DNA of 64,000 nucleotides from Leeuwenhoekiella nanhaiensis (GTDB taxonomy: Bacteria; Bacteroidota; Bacteroidia; Flavobacteriales; Flavobacteriaceae). How positions within the stretch are numbered: the stretch's first letter is position 1; each line of letters starts with the position of its first letter. Location of the stretch: contig NZ_KZ319290.1 of assembly GCF_002744755.1 (NCBI RefSeq), positions 319,750-383,749 on the forward strand, read 5' to 3'. The position numbers and the translations under genes were made by a program. Under the pieces are notes generated by a model. That model was not told the origin of the DNA and did no database searches. It saw only the letters and a program-made list of their open reading frames with translations. Below, in pieces: positions 25,401-35,599 of this stretch.

Positions 25401-26910
25401 GTTGCTGCTGCGTAATGCGGGGCTGGCAATACCCTATTTAAATACCAATTACGATTTTACAGGTACGGCGCGGGTTACCCTGAATGATCAGAATTTTCGG
25501 TTCAATTCGGTTTCGTTAAGCGATACCAAATACAATACAAAAGGAACGCTTAGCGGTACGATAAGCCATCAGTACTTTAGAGACTGGGAACTTGATCTCG
25601 CGATAGATACCGATCGTTTATTGGTTTTGGATACCGAACCGGACGATCTGGCTTTGTATTACGGCACCGGCTTTATGAGTGGGGAAGCCACATTAAGAGG
25701 TCCCACAGATGAGTTGGTCATTGACGTAACCGCAACAACAGAACGGGGTACGGTGTTCAAGATTCCTTTAAGTGATACCGAATCCTTTGGAGACAGCAGT
25801 AATATTTATTTTCTAAGCCCTGAAGAAAAGGAGAGCCGTATGCAGGGTGAAGAGCTTGTAATTGAAGAAATTAAAGGTTTAGAGCTCAATTTTGACCTGG
25901 AGGTTACCCGTGATGCTGAGGTTGAAATTGTGGTAGATGAGGTCAATGGAAGCACTTTGAAGGGTAGGGGAGCAGGTTATTTGCTGATACAAATCAACAC
26001 CAACGGAAAGTTTAATATGTTTGGTGACTTTACACCCTATGAAGGAACCTATAACTTCAGGTATAGCGGGGTGGTACAGAAGCAGTTTGATATCCTTCCG
26101 GAAGGAAAAATAAGCTGGGACGGTAATCCTACCGAAGCTTTACTAGATATCAGCGCGGTATATAAAACTCAGGCAAACCCGTCTATTCTTTTGGAAAACC
26201 CTTCTATTAACCGAAAGATTCCGGTTAATGTGGTCATCAATCTCGATGGTGAACTGATGCAGCCTGAGATTACCTTTGACTTTGAGTTTCCCAATACCAG
26301 TTCGATCGTTACGTCTGAGTTGGCCTATCGTTTAGATAATCGTGCTACTAGGGAATTACAGGCCTTTTCTTTGGTCACTCAGGGATCATTCTTTAGTCAA
26401 AATGGTATTGATGCACAATCAGCGGCTTACGGTAACCTTATTGAGACGGCTTCGGGTATATTTAACGACCTGCTTTCAGATGAAGACGGGAAATTTAATG
26501 TGGGCTTAGACTATGTGCAGGCAGACAACCGTCCCGATCTGCAGACTTCAGGGCGTTTTGGTTTTACCCTTTCTACCCAAATATCAAATAGAGTCATCAT
26601 TAACGGTAAAGTAGGGGTGCCTGTGGGCGGTATCAGCGAACAGGCGGTTGTGGGAGACGTAGAGGTAAACTTTTTACTCAATGAAGATGGAACCCTGCGC
26701 GCGAGTATTTTTAACCGTCAGACCGATATTCAATTTGTTGCCCGAAATAATGAAGGGTATACCCAGGGGGCCGGGCTCTCGTACTCGGTAGATTTCAATA
26801 CCTTTAAAGAACTCATCCGAAAAATCTTTAAAGGAAAGATGCGGGAAGTTGAAGAAGAAATCAAGATCATTCAACCCGATTCTGAAATTCCATATCAGGG
26901 ATTAGACTGA
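22495..26910 (+). CDS. tamB: TamB-family translocation and assembly module protein (unusual start)
   Basis: A 1,471-aa frame if counted from ATC 22495, the second codon after in-frame stops TAA TAG (22486-22491). It encodes a basic patch and a full transmembrane anchor (KFRKILRR, then VLFIAIGSFALFLIIFSIPAVQ). The first ordinary start, TTG 22555, would cut that anchor in half. The long middle is repeated beta-strand, as in bridge-like lipid-transfer AsmA/TamB proteins. The C-terminal DUF490 region (about 1000-1450) has DFTPYEGTYNFRYSGVVQKQF and DFEFPNTSS. It is expected to span the periplasm and to help insert outer-membrane proteins or carry lipids. Confidence 0.88.
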   Translation: MRKFRKILRRVLFIAIGSFALFLIIFSIPAVQTSVARKVTTSLNEKYGTDISVERVRIKYNGNALLYEVYIADHHEDTLIFAETVETSILSIQQLLNNRLNLGDVTISNGTMNVRKYKGEENDNLYIFSQKFNTGNPSGTPFKLASSEVELENMKFRFTDENRDDPSLVDFSNLNLVASDFKLNDVEVTAQIEELSLDAARDYHIRALEADFKYNPDEIVLKEMTLKTENSVIRGDLKLDTRNEAFSDFNNLVQITADFKQSEISTTDLKAFYSEFGTGYRIDLSGKLTGTLNDFRVQNLNLNGLESSRILGNVRFERLLSDGNTFRIDGDYRTLQTSYLDLTRLLPNVLGNSLPPELVRLGIADLQGKLTVTENTVYANADVQTDLGFLQTDIDFRNFKNIGQATYSGSLRGERFNLGRLFKDPQLETASFNVTVDGKGLEAETLDTSIEGIISRLRYKGYTYQGIMVSGNLRNPVFDGKLTVDDPNAQFTFDGLIDVSEEIHTYDFTADITRVDLGKLNFLKDSSAVLKGNVAMDMRGTNIDDTGGTILFTDASFENGNDLYEFQDFLITSGFRRGIRTITINSPDIISGQISGQFKIGDVKALFRNAIGSLYTNYEPTKITTAQFMDFDIKIYSKIVEILVPEIELEPDTFVRGSVVSDDSEFKLTFRSPKIKAFGILAESVNVRVDNKNPLFNTFIEADSIGSGMYGISDFNLINVTLKDTLFIRSEFKGGPQKQDAFDLSFYHTINEDNNSVVGFKRSSLKFKNNDWFLNEADNKENKIVFDNNFKDIDIKELILSHDKERITLSGQIQDTVYKDIKTNFEQVRLSHITPYVDSLDLKGLVNGNLDILQKDGVYLPSSTIDISNFTINDILMGDLDLSISGNESLTNYKINTTLTNDEIQSLSALGTIDVSTSNPSIDLDVQLRKLNLEAFSPLGGDVISKIRGLASGRASVTGDYRNPDVDGELLLRNAGLAIPYLNTNYDFTGTARVTLNDQNFRFNSVSLSDTKYNTKGTLSGTISHQYFRDWELDLAIDTDRLLVLDTEPDDLALYYGTGFMSGEATLRGPTDELVIDVTATTERGTVFKIPLSDTESFGDSSNIYFLSPEEKESRMQGEELVIEEIKGLELNFDLEVTRDAEVEIVVDEVNGSTLKGRGAGYLLIQINTNGKFNMFGDFTPYEGTYNFRYSGVVQKQFDILPEGKISWDGNPTEALLDISAVYKTQANPSILLENPSINRKIPVNVVINLDGELMQPEITFDFEFPNTSSIVTSELAYRLDNRATRELQAFSLVTQGSFFSQNGIDAQSAAYGNLIETASGIFNDLLSDEDGKFNVGLDYVQADNRPDLQTSGRFGFTLSTQISNRVIINGKVGVPVGGISEQAVVGDVEVNFLLNEDGTLRASIFNRQTDIQFVARNNEGYTQGAGLSYSVDFNTFKELIRKIFKGKMREVEEEIKIIQPDSEIPYQGLD

Positions 26911-27068
26911 TTTATTCCAAAATCAGTGGCTGAGAATATGATATTTTGACCGCTATTTCATTTTTAAACTCTCAAAAAGGCTCATTTCAGATCAATATTT
27001 CCAAAAAAACACCCCTCAAAAAAAAATAGTTATTAACGATAACGATTGAAATTGAGAATACGGTTAAA

Positions 27069-27101
27069 TTCATTGCCAATGGTTTATTAAAAGGCAATGA
27101 A
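27069..27101. promoter_or_regulatory. Inverted repeat upstream of pfkA-gapA
   Basis: A perfect 9-bp inverted repeat, ttcattgcc (27069-27077) and ggcaatgaa (27093-27101), has a 15-base spacer and lies 31 bases before the pfkA ATG. There is no T-run after it, so it is more likely an operator or mRNA hairpin than a terminator. A taacgataacgat tandem lies about 20 bases further upstream. Confidence 0.45.
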
Positions 27102-27132
27102 ATTGCTATTTTTACCTTTCATTCTACAGGAA

Positions 27133-29149
<2,017 letters not shown>

Positions 29150-29159
29150 TAAAAGTTTC

Positions 29160-29198
29160 AACCCTTTAAGTCTGTAATAGACTTAAAGGGTTTTTTTT
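29160..29198 (+). terminator. Strong intrinsic terminator after gapA
   Basis: A 14-bp perfect stem (29160-29173 and 29179-29192) with loop gtaat followed by a run of T residues. Confidence 0.92.
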
Positions 29199-29211
29199 AA
29201 ATTCTTACCAC

Positions 29212-30075
29212 ATGATATTACTAGTAGATAGCGGGTCTACCAAGACAGATTGGATTGCCCTTGATGCTGAAGGAAATGAGATGTTTCAAACACAAACTTT
29301 TGGTTTAAATCCACAGGTTTTGTCTGCTGAAATTCTCACCGAGCGAATTATCAATAATTACGAGTTGTACAAACACCGTCACGACGTGACTCACGTTCAT
29401 TTTTACGGTGCAGGTTGTGGGACTCAAAAGCCAAAGGAACTCATAAAAGGTGTTTTTGATGAATTCTTTGATAAAGCTGAGGTTATCGATATTAAAGAAG
29501 ATACCTATGCAGCACTTTACGCTACTACAAAAAAGGGAGAGCCCGGTATTGTATGTATTATAGGAACGGGTTCTAACTGCAGTTTATATGACGGTAAGGA
29601 TATAGAGCAAAAGGTTACTTCATTAGGTTATATTCTTATGGATGATGGGAGTGGTAATTACTTCGGAAGACAGTTGCTTCGGGATTTTCACTTCAACAAA
29701 ATTCCAAAGGAATTGGCCTATGAGTTTGCAAAGCAATTTGATCTAACTGCCGAAAGTATTAAGAATCATTTGTATAAAATGCCAAACCCAAACACTTATT
29801 TGGCTCAATTTGCGCGTTTTTTGATTACTAATAAAGATCACGACTACTGCAAAAAGTTAATTCGTAAAGGCTTTAGATTATTTGTAGAGCATCAGGTGCT
29901 TCAGTTTGAAAACGCTAAAGAAATTCCGATTCACTTCGTAGGTTCGATATCTTTCTATTTACAGGAAGAAATGAAAGCCGTGCTTAAAGAATACGATTTG
30001 AAAATGGGTAAAGTATTGAAGCGTCCTATTGAAGGTCTTGTGTCCTATCACAAAAATTATATGATGGTTAAGTAA
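29212..30075 (+). CDS. N-acetylglucosamine kinase-like protein (BadF/BadG ATPase family)
   Basis: A 287-aa ASKHA-fold kinase. ILLVDSGSTKTDWIALD (residues 2-18) is the phosphate-1 loop, CIIGTGSNCSLYDG the phosphate-2 region and MDDGSGNYFGRQLLRDF a further signature of the BadF/GlcNAc-kinase group. It probably phosphorylates GlcNAc or a related amino sugar released from peptidoglycan or chitin. It starts 62 bases after gapA but behind a strong terminator, so it likely has its own promoter. Substrate is inferred from family and from the GH3 and amidase genes in this window. Confidence 0.8.
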   Translation: MILLVDSGSTKTDWIALDAEGNEMFQTQTFGLNPQVLSAEILTERIINNYELYKHRHDVTHVHFYGAGCGTQKPKELIKGVFDEFFDKAEVIDIKEDTYAALYATTKKGEPGIVCIIGTGSNCSLYDGKDIEQKVTSLGYILMDDGSGNYFGRQLLRDFHFNKIPKELAYEFAKQFDLTAESIKNHLYKMPNPNTYLAQFARFLITNKDHDYCKKLIRKGFRLFVEHQVLQFENAKEIPIHFVGSISFYLQEEMKAVLKEYDLKMGKVLKRPIEGLVSYHKNYMMVK

Positions 30076-30094
30076 ACCATACTTTATAAATAAT

Positions 30095-30130
30095 AAAAAG
30101 CCTGAAACTCTAAAGTTTCAGGCTTTTTTT
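30095..30130. terminator. Bidirectional terminator
   Basis: A perfect 15-bp stem (30095-30109 and 30114-30128) with a four-base loop and T-rich ends lies between the convergent kinase and RidA-family genes. Confidence 0.9.
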
Positions 30131-30148
30131 ATGCGCTAAAAATAGCTG

Positions 30149-30529
30149 TTATTTCATAGCGATCATTGAGATTTCAACATTCACGTATTTGGGCAGATTA
30201 GCCACTTCAACAGTTTCCCGGGCAGGAGCAGTGTCTTCATTAAAATAACTTCCGTAGACTTCGTTTACCGCGCTAAAACTACCCATATCACTAAGGAATA
30301 TGGAACTTTTTACCACGTGCTCAAAAGTAAGGCCTGCTTCGGTAAGAATGGCTTCCAGATTTTTCATCACCATTTTAGTCTCTTCTGCTATATCTCCGCT
30401 TACAAGTTCTCCACTTTTAGGATCAAGGGGTATTTGTCCGCTAATGTATAAAGTGTCTCCGGCAAAAATCGCTTGATTATACGGTCCTATGGGGGCCGGA
30501 GCGTTGGAGGTACTGATTATTTTTTTCAT
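30149..30529 (-). CDS. RidA family (YjgF/UK114) imine deaminase
   Basis: A 126-aa protein of standard RidA length. It starts with ISTSNAPAPIGPYNQAI and has LYISGQIPLDPKSGELV. Arg104 in APARETVEVANLP is the residue that holds the substrate carboxylate, and EISMIA near the end holds the usual Glu. RidA hydrolyses reactive enamines and imines released by PLP enzymes. It starts 44 bases after the LptD-like gene on the same strand and may share its transcript, although the two functions are unrelated. Confidence 0.93.
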   Translation of the reverse strand: MKKIISTSNAPAPIGPYNQAIFAGDTLYISGQIPLDPKSGELVSGDIAEETKMVMKNLEAILTEAGLTFEHVVKSSIFLSDMGSFSAVNEVYGSYFNEDTAPARETVEVANLPKYVNVEISMIAMK

Positions 30530-30573
30530 TGCTTATTGATTTTAGATAGTTGGTTGACTTCAGATTTAAATTC

Positions 30574-33291
30574 TTATAGACGTTGATCTGGTGTGCGACG
30601 CTGCTCGTATTTAAGGTCGCTAAGTACGTTTGATTTAATACCGATAAAGAAGTTCCATGATGAGAAGGTGCCAAAAGGTGTCCACGCAAAAGTCATATTA
30701 AAACTTTCCAGATCCCGTGCAAAGCGCAATTGGGTAGGGGTGAACTTACCCGTGGTAACATCAATACCTGAAGAAGCTCCTACAAACCACTTTTCGCCCA
30801 GTTCCACATCGCCACTAAAGTTGATGGCATGGGAGGTAATCCTGTTTTGTCTTTGGGTATTACCGTAATTTACGTTGTAGTTGACCCGCAAATTCCAGGG
30901 TATTTTATAGTTGTATAATTCCTGATTCTCTTGCGGGTCTTCATCAGCACCTTCGGCGTCATTAAATTTATTTTGTAATTGTCTGCTGTCTTCACCAAAT
31001 ATATCATCTCGCCTGGCTCCATTACGTGCGGTTTGCGTATCCTCGCCCTCTACATCGTCGTTTTCTTTTCCAAAAGTTTTACTGCTAAAAGAATAGCCGA
31101 AGTTAGCACTGGCATTGGTAAGTCTAAATAAGCTACCTCCATTGGCAATATTCAATTTATCGATACGTCTGTTATTATTATTAAGCGCATACGGGTCTAA
31201 GGTCATGTTGAAATTGACGCTAAGCTTGCTCTGAATAATGGGAATGGTTCCCCGTACGTTAACAGGGCTTAGTTTTAAGCTGTCTGCAAGAAAATTGTAG
31301 TTGGTCGAAATCGCCAGGTTGCTCAAAAGATCAATTTTTTTAGGCTCAAGAGCCGTAGAGTCTTTGTCGCGTACTTTGGCCTCAATGGTGTTGTTTACGT
31401 TAAAGCTGATTCCACTTGACTGAAAGTTGCTGGGAGCACCATAAAAACCTCCCTGAAAACGGCTGTAGGTGACTTCACGGGTTAATGGTCCGTTGGGGTC
31501 ATCAAGCTCGGGAGCTAGAAACGTCTCGTAATACTGGTCAAAAGCCGGGTTGTAATTGAAAGAAACCGAAGGCTTAACTGTATGGCGTATCGCCTGTATT
31601 TTTTTATCATCCCCAAAGTTAAACTGACCATAGAGAGTAGTACCAATACTGGTGCTAAAATTATACGTGTTAAACCGGTCAAAGCCACCTACCGTGTCGC
31701 GAACAATAGCCTGCTCATCTACATCATAGCGTTGATTGATGGTTTCAAATACCCAGCTTTCCTGAAAGTTGGTGCTCGCCGAAACACTGAGATAGTCAAA
31801 AAGTTTAAAATTGGTCGTAATCGGAATACTGTGACGAACGCCCAATTCGGCATCCCGAAACATTTGTGGAGTAAAGAATAAACTGTCGGTAGTTTGTATG
31901 CGATTTTCTCCGCTACCGGAGTAGTTAAAGTTGATGTTTTGAAATATTCCCTTTTTGGTTCCCGATTTTGGCGCGAAGGGGTAGATACGCCCTACATTAA
32001 CCTGTAAACTGGGCAGGGTCATATTTATTTGCTGCGTCTGGGTATTTTGCGAATGCCGTGCTGTAAGGGCCAGATTGACATCGGGTACGGTCTGAAAGGT
32101 TTTAGAATACGAAACAGACGAACTCAGGGTATTGGTAAGACGACTCGCCACGTTGTCGATGTTAGTTGACTGCCTGAAATAGTTACTACTTCCCAGGTTT
32201 ACCGATGCCGAAAAGCGACTGTTAGGACTTGATTTGGTATCCTGACTGTGTGACCACTGAATGTTGTAGGTATTGGTTTCCGAAAAATCAGGTAAGCCAC
32301 GTTCACTGGCGAGTAAGCGCTCAAAGCGGATGTTTACGTTACCACTAAATTTATAGCGCTTACGATACGAGCTGCTTCCGCGAAGCGCATAACTTCCGTT
32401 AGTGTAATAATCACCCTGTAAGGTGAGGTCTACATAGTCATTTATGGCAAAGTAATAACCTCCATTTTGAAGGAAATAACCGCGTTCCCGGTTTTCTCCC
32501 GGCGAAGGCAAAATAAATCCGGAAACGCTGGTTTCCTTTTCCATTGGGAAATACGCAAAAGGAACACCTAATGGAATAGGCACATCGTAGACAAACATGT
32601 TTACCAGACCGGTTACAATCTTTTTTCCGGGTACAAATTTGACCTTTCGGGCGTAGAAGTAATATTCGGGATCATCCTCATTTTCACTGGTTGTGAAACG
32701 CACATTTTTCATAAACACCACTGAGTCATTCACACGCTTACTAACTTCATTTCTGATGTAGAATTCCTGCTGTTGTGTACGCGAGCCGTAAATAAGTGCC
32801 TTTTCAGTTTTAAAATTGTATTTGATGGAGTCCGGCTCAACTGTATTAGGTCCCTGAACAAAGACAGGTCCCTGAGTATAGGCTCCCGTTGAGTCTACAA
32901 TTCCTTTGGCAAAAACAGTATTGCTAGTATTATCTACCACAATTTGCCCGGCTTTTATGTTGATATCGGTATAATTCACCTCTGCCTCATTGTACAAATA
33001 AAGCTTGTTTTCCCTGCGGTTAAAGCGACTGTAGTCTGTGGCACTGTATTTGACAATATCGGTAAGCGATTCCCGGGGTGCTCTTATACTGTCTTTGGCA
33101 GTGGTGTCCTGTACAGATTCGGGTTTTTGTTCGCTTAGCAACGTTCCTTTGGGGAGTAGCCTGTCAGTCTCTGTAGTGTCTGCAGGGATGGTGTTAAGGC
33201 TGCTAACCGGAAGTTCCTGAGACCATACAGACCCACAGCTTATAAGGCCTAAGCCTAGAACCAGTAGTGCTGAGAGGATCTTTGTTTGCAA
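30574..33291 (-). CDS. lptD: LptD-like LPS-assembly outer membrane protein
   Basis: About 905 aa from TTG 33291, which puts a clean signal peptide (KILSALLVLGLGLISCGSVWSQ) at the N-terminus. The open frame extends to 33468, but those residues look non-coding. A short OstA-like periplasmic domain (NEAEVNYTDINIKAGQIVVD) is followed by the large barrel region with PLGVPFAYFPM, GFILPSPGENRERGYFLQNGGYYFAINDY and a Trp/Phe-rich C-terminus. LptD inserts LPS into the outer leaflet. The family is divergent in Bacteroidetes, and I see none of the paired cysteines of E. coli LptD. It diverges from the amidase gene. Confidence 0.85.
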   Translation of the reverse strand: MQTKILSALLVLGLGLISCGSVWSQELPVSSLNTIPADTTETDRLLPKGTLLSEQKPESVQDTTAKDSIRAPRESLTDIVKYSATDYSRFNRRENKLYLYNEAEVNYTDINIKAGQIVVDNTSNTVFAKGIVDSTGAYTQGPVFVQGPNTVEPDSIKYNFKTEKALIYGSRTQQQEFYIRNEVSKRVNDSVVFMKNVRFTTSENEDDPEYYFYARKVKFVPGKKIVTGLVNMFVYDVPIPLGVPFAYFPMEKETSVSGFILPSPGENRERGYFLQNGGYYFAINDYVDLTLQGDYYTNGSYALRGSSSYRKRYKFSGNVNIRFERLLASERGLPDFSETNTYNIQWSHSQDTKSSPNSRFSASVNLGSSNYFRQSTNIDNVASRLTNTLSSSVSYSKTFQTVPDVNLALTARHSQNTQTQQINMTLPSLQVNVGRIYPFAPKSGTKKGIFQNINFNYSGSGENRIQTTDSLFFTPQMFRDAELGVRHSIPITTNFKLFDYLSVSASTNFQESWVFETINQRYDVDEQAIVRDTVGGFDRFNTYNFSTSIGTTLYGQFNFGDDKKIQAIRHTVKPSVSFNYNPAFDQYYETFLAPELDDPNGPLTREVTYSRFQGGFYGAPSNFQSSGISFNVNNTIEAKVRDKDSTALEPKKIDLLSNLAISTNYNFLADSLKLSPVNVRGTIPIIQSKLSVNFNMTLDPYALNNNNRRIDKLNIANGGSLFRLTNASANFGYSFSSKTFGKENDDVEGEDTQTARNGARRDDIFGEDSRQLQNKFNDAEGADEDPQENQELYNYKIPWNLRVNYNVNYGNTQRQNRITSHAINFSGDVELGEKWFVGASSGIDVTTGKFTPTQLRFARDLESFNMTFAWTPFGTFSSWNFFIGIKSNVLSDLKYEQRRTPDQRL

Positions 33292-33486
33292 TGGGATTAA
33301 TACTATTTTTGTAAATGTAAGGGCAAAATTCAAAGTGCCAAAATTACATCTATTTTTTAGAAGCCCTAGGTAAACCCGAGTAAAATAGAAAAGCCCTGGT
33401 GATGCTGTACGCTGATCGCAGCAAAACGCAGGTGCAGGTTTTAAAATGTTTGTAAAATAGCCCAACAAAATTGACGTTACCCAAAT

Positions 33487-34584
33487 ATGAGAACGATTAT
33501 AACCTACTTATTAGTATTTATGGTTTTCGCTTATGCGAAAACAAGTTACGCCAATCTAAAACCCACTGACTATAAAAAGTTTGTAGTGGTGATTGATGCC
33601 GGTCACGGCGGTCACGATCCGGGTAAGAATACTAACGGCGGCATCAAAGAAAAGGATATTGCTCTAAAAATAGCATTGCTGGTAGGTGATGAACTGAAAC
33701 GTGATCAGGACATTGAGGTAATTTACACCCGTAAAACCGATGTGTTTATAGGTCTTGAAGAGCGGGGTCATATTGCAAACCGGGCAAAAGCAGATCTTTT
33801 CATTTCAATACATTGTAATGCTCACCATTCACAGGCATCAGGAGCGGAGACATACGTTTTGGGATTGCATCGTAACAAAACGAATCTTGAAGTTGCAAAG
33901 GCTGAAAACGAGGTGATCTTTTTGGAAGATAATTACAAGGAGAAGTATGCCCAGTATAACTTGAATGCTCCGGAGTCACTTATAGGGCTTACCCTGATGC
34001 AGGAAGAATTTTTAGATCAAAGCATTCAGTTAGCGAGTTACGTTCAGGATAATTTTAGAGAGAAATTAAAGAGAAAAGACCGCAGCGTAAAGCAGGCAGG
34101 TTTTGTAGTCTTACATCAGACCGTAATGCCCAGCATTCTTATAGAAACCGGTTTTATTACCAATACTGAGGAAGGAAGATATCTGAATTCTTCTAAAGGT
34201 CAGCAGGAGATCGCAGGTTCCATCGCTCGTGCTGTTGTAGACTACAAAGATCATGTGAGAGCCAATGATTTTCTACCGATTCAAAAAGAGTTGCCCGTAG
34301 CTCAGGTTGAAGATGTGGTGGTTGAAGATGCTGTCTTTCGGGTTCAGATAGCAGCGAGTAGCCGCAGCCTCGATACCAAACCTTATAATTTTAAGGGTCT
34401 TTCTCCTATTGAGCGTGAAAAGGAAGGAAAGCTGTATAAGTATTATTACGGAAATACTTCAAATTACTCTGAAATTCAACGTAAATTAAGTGAAGCCCAG
34501 GCTAAAGGATATAAAACAGCCTATATTGTCGCCTTTAGAAATGGGATAAAACGAAACGCTAACGATTTTATAAATAAAAGTTAG
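33487..34584 (+). CDS. N-acetylmuramoyl-L-alanine amidase with C-terminal SPOR-like domain
   Basis: A 365-aa secreted amidase_3 enzyme with a signal peptide (MRTIITYLLVFMVFAYAKTSYA). VVIDAGHGGHDPGKN supplies zinc ligand His40, GGIKEKDIAL the Glu, SIHCNAHHS the second His, and SILIETGFITNTEEGRYL the catalytic Glu. The C-terminal 90 residues (VFRVQIAASSRSLDT.., KTAYIVAFRNG) look like a SPOR-type peptidoglycan-binding fold. It cleaves the lactyl-peptide bond for cell separation. It lies 59 bases before the MCE gene. Confidence 0.9.
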   Translation: MRTIITYLLVFMVFAYAKTSYANLKPTDYKKFVVVIDAGHGGHDPGKNTNGGIKEKDIALKIALLVGDELKRDQDIEVIYTRKTDVFIGLEERGHIANRAKADLFISIHCNAHHSQASGAETYVLGLHRNKTNLEVAKAENEVIFLEDNYKEKYAQYNLNAPESLIGLTLMQEEFLDQSIQLASYVQDNFREKLKRKDRSVKQAGFVVLHQTVMPSILIETGFITNTEEGRYLNSSKGQQEIAGSIARAVVDYKDHVRANDFLPIQKELPVAQVEDVVVEDAVFRVQIAASSRSLDTKPYNFKGLSPIEREKEGKLYKYYYGNTSNYSEIQRKLSEAQAKGYKTAYIVAFRNGIKRNANDFINKS

Positions 34585-34643
34585 CAGGTAAAGTCCCAAG
34601 AGATTTTATTCCTAAATTTGGGGCTCATCAAAAAATCAGTGCA

Positions 34644-35594
34644 TTGAACATTTCTAGAGAAGTAAAAACAGGTCTTTTAGCTGTTATAGCCATAGCGCTA
34701 TTGATCTTTGGCTATAGTTTTCTCAAGGGTAACAACCTGCTCAATAATGACCGTACCTACTATGCTATCTATGATAATGTCGAAGGGCTTTCTCCGGGAT
34801 CTAATGTGACGATAAATGGTCTTGTTGTAGGTAAAGTATTGTCTATTGATTTTGCCGATACCAAAGGAGACCTGCTCGTAACATTCAATGTTCAAAATGA
34901 TTTTCAGTTTTCAAAAAACAGTAAAGCCCAGATTTACGGAGGTGGTTTAATTGGAGGTAAAAACCTTTCCATAGTTCCTGAATATGACCGGGATGAAATG
35001 GCAAAATCTGGGGATACGCTTGAAGGTACCATTGATGAAGGTATTTTTGAATTGGTAAATGAGCGTCTAACTCCATTACAGGCCAAAGTAGAATCGGTAA
35101 TCAACAGTACAGACTCTGTGTTAACCGGGGTTTCTAATGTACTGGATGAGCCAACCCGCAAAAATTTACGGGAGACCATTGCAGACATCAGCCAGACTGC
35201 AATCTACTTCAAAGAAGCTTCAAAAAATCTGAATGAACTGCTGGCAGATAACGATCAGAAATTGAGTCGTACGTTTACCAATCTTGATAAGATGTCGGCT
35301 AACTTCAGTAAAGTAAGTGACAGTTTATCACATGTGAATATTAACGAACTGGTAGGCAGAATGGAGAACGTTTTGGCCGACTTTGAAAGCATTTCCGGAA
35401 AAATAGAACAGGGTGAAGGCACACTGGGTCAACTCATCAATGATAAAGATATGTACAATAACCTGGAGCGCGCTACCAAGCAAATGGAAGAGTTACTTCA
35501 GGATATAAAGCTTAACCCTAAACGCTATGTACACTTTTCGGTATTTGGTAAAAAGCCAGGGCCCTACGAGGAGCCGAAAGACTCACTTAAATAA
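34644..35594 (+). CDS. MCE-domain protein (MlaD-like)
   Basis: A 316-aa protein that starts at TTG 34644, giving MNISREVKTGLLAVIAIALLIFGYSFLKG, a single N-terminal anchor typical of the family. The MCE domain spans about residues 37-115 (YAIYDNVEGLSPGSNVTINGLVVGKV). The rest is a helical, coiled-coil region (150-290). MlaD-type rings carry phospholipids between membranes with an ABC transporter, but no mlaE or mlaF gene is in this window. It is next to the amidase and Fe-S genes, in what appears to be one operon. Confidence 0.85.
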   Translation: MNISREVKTGLLAVIAIALLIFGYSFLKGNNLLNNDRTYYAIYDNVEGLSPGSNVTINGLVVGKVLSIDFADTKGDLLVTFNVQNDFQFSKNSKAQIYGGGLIGGKNLSIVPEYDRDEMAKSGDTLEGTIDEGIFELVNERLTPLQAKVESVINSTDSVLTGVSNVLDEPTRKNLRETIADISQTAIYFKEASKNLNELLADNDQKLSRTFTNLDKMSANFSKVSDSLSHVNINELVGRMENVLADFESISGKIEQGEGTLGQLINDKDMYNNLERATKQMEELLQDIKLNPKRYVHFSVFGKKPGPYEEPKDSLK

Positions 35595-35599
35595 ACCTG

